From: an archaeon
Lineage (GTDB): Archaea > Hydrothermarchaeota > Hydrothermarchaeia > Hydrothermarchaeales > JALUUU01
Assembly (NCBI GenBank): GCA_027021185.1
Contig: JALUUU010000235.1
Span: forward strand, 1-6,229
Direction: 5' to 3'
Length of the DNA: 6,229 bases
The notes under the pieces were generated by a model. That model searched no databases. It saw only the letters and a program-made list of their open reading frames with translations, and was not told the DNA's origin. Each line of letters begins with the position of its first letter. The first letter of the stretch is position 1. Positions 5,942 to 6,229 of the stretch are shown here, piece by piece. The position numbers were made by a program, and so were the translations under genes.

Positions 5942-6229
5942 TTATTTTTCCAGGTTCTCTATTTCTCCAAGGAGCTCCTCTATGTCTCGTTCTCGCTTGG
6001 GCTCCTCGCCCTGGCGTTCCTGCACGTATTTGGCGCGCTGGAGCATAGACACGACCCTAGGAGCGCTCGCTATTCCTGCGAGGAGAACAACGCAGCCGAC
6101 GTAGTTGCTCCTGGGCAGGGGGTAGTCTCCTCCTCTAACCTCTGTGCCCGCTATAGTGTCCTCGAGCCATTCCCTGGCTTTCTCGATGCCCTTGCGGTCC
6201 AGGTGCTCAGGCGGGCCAGCGATGACGAT
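5942..6229 (-). CDS. Tubulin/FtsZ-like protein, C-terminal domain only (5' end outside window)
   Basis: An open frame enters from the right edge and gives 95 residues before TAA; it has no start in the window. It begins IVIAGPPEHLDRKGIEKA and continues with REWLEDTIAGTEVRGGDYPLP and then VVLLAGI. This matches, in order, the C-terminal domain of the FtsZ-like protein encoded next: VIAGPPEHL against AVVRGDRGK, AREWLEDTI against AQEWIRSKY, and VVLLAGI against TLITGI. It therefore appears to be a paralogous tubulin-superfamily GTPase; the GTP-binding half is not visible. After the domain come a charged linker (QERQGEEPKRERD) and a final amphipathic acidic peptide, IEELLGEIENLEK, much like the end of the neighbour. 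The stop is 14 bases from the neighbour's ATG, so the two are surely co-transcribed. It may polymerise together with the neighbour. Confidence 0.75.
   Translation of the reverse strand: MVIAGPPEHLDRKGIEKAREWLEDTIAGTEVRGGDYPLPRSNYVGCVVLLAGIASAPRVVSMLQRAKYVQERQGEEPKRERDIEELLGEIENLEK

Noticed and set aside
5118..6104. Several + strand open frames opposite the tubulin-like genes.
   Set aside because: They are shadows of the GC-rich minus-strand genes, which carry the GGGTGTG signature and a homologous C-terminal domain.
1..6229. tRNA or rRNA genes, CRISPR arrays, insertion sequences, attachment sites.
   Set aside because: No clustered direct repeats with spacers, cloverleaf-like sequences, terminal inverted repeats or transposase or integrase motifs were seen on either strand.

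Overview
The window looks like part of an archaeal chromosome, probably from a euryarchaeal-type lineage; the species cannot be named from sequence alone. The reasons are an archaeal-style 2-isopropylmalate synthase, two divergent tubulin/FtsZ-superfamily proteins of the kind found next to membrane proteins in archaea, an exported propeller protein with KYDG(T)/WNGEYWLI-type repeats, AT-rich TATA-like elements ahead of leuA, and frequent AGG/AGA arginine codons. Genes fill the window; the longest gap is about 100 bases.

Left part, + strand (1-2425): three membrane or envelope genes in close series. They are the C-terminal end of an exported repeat protein with a C-terminal membrane anchor (1-497), a 453-residue polytopic membrane protein of no family I recognise (559-1920), and a YdjM/DUF457-type membrane metal-dependent hydrolase homologue (1922-2425) that starts one base after the previous stop. 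By eye this block is clearly less GC-rich than the rest.

Middle, - strand (2476-3984): a full-length leuA-type 2-isopropylmalate synthase, convergent with the left block and separated from it by 50 bases that hold a weak hairpin. Its 98-base upstream gap holds TATA-like elements and a tiny reading frame. No other leucine or isoleucine pathway gene is in view.

Right part, - strand (4083-6229): a tightly packed three-gene unit read from right to left. The first gene (cut by the window edge) ends in a tubulin/FtsZ-like C-terminal domain. The second is a complete, divergent tubulin/FtsZ-like GTPase with P-loop-like and GGGTGTG signature motifs but an abnormal catalytic T7 loop. The third is an exported protein with a beta-rich domain, a long alpha-helical/coiled-coil region and one C-terminal membrane anchor. 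Both tubulin-like proteins end in the same short hydrophobic/acidic peptide pattern. I infer a cytoskeletal pair working with a surface-facing membrane partner, perhaps in membrane remodelling or cell shape. This is the most interesting part of the window.
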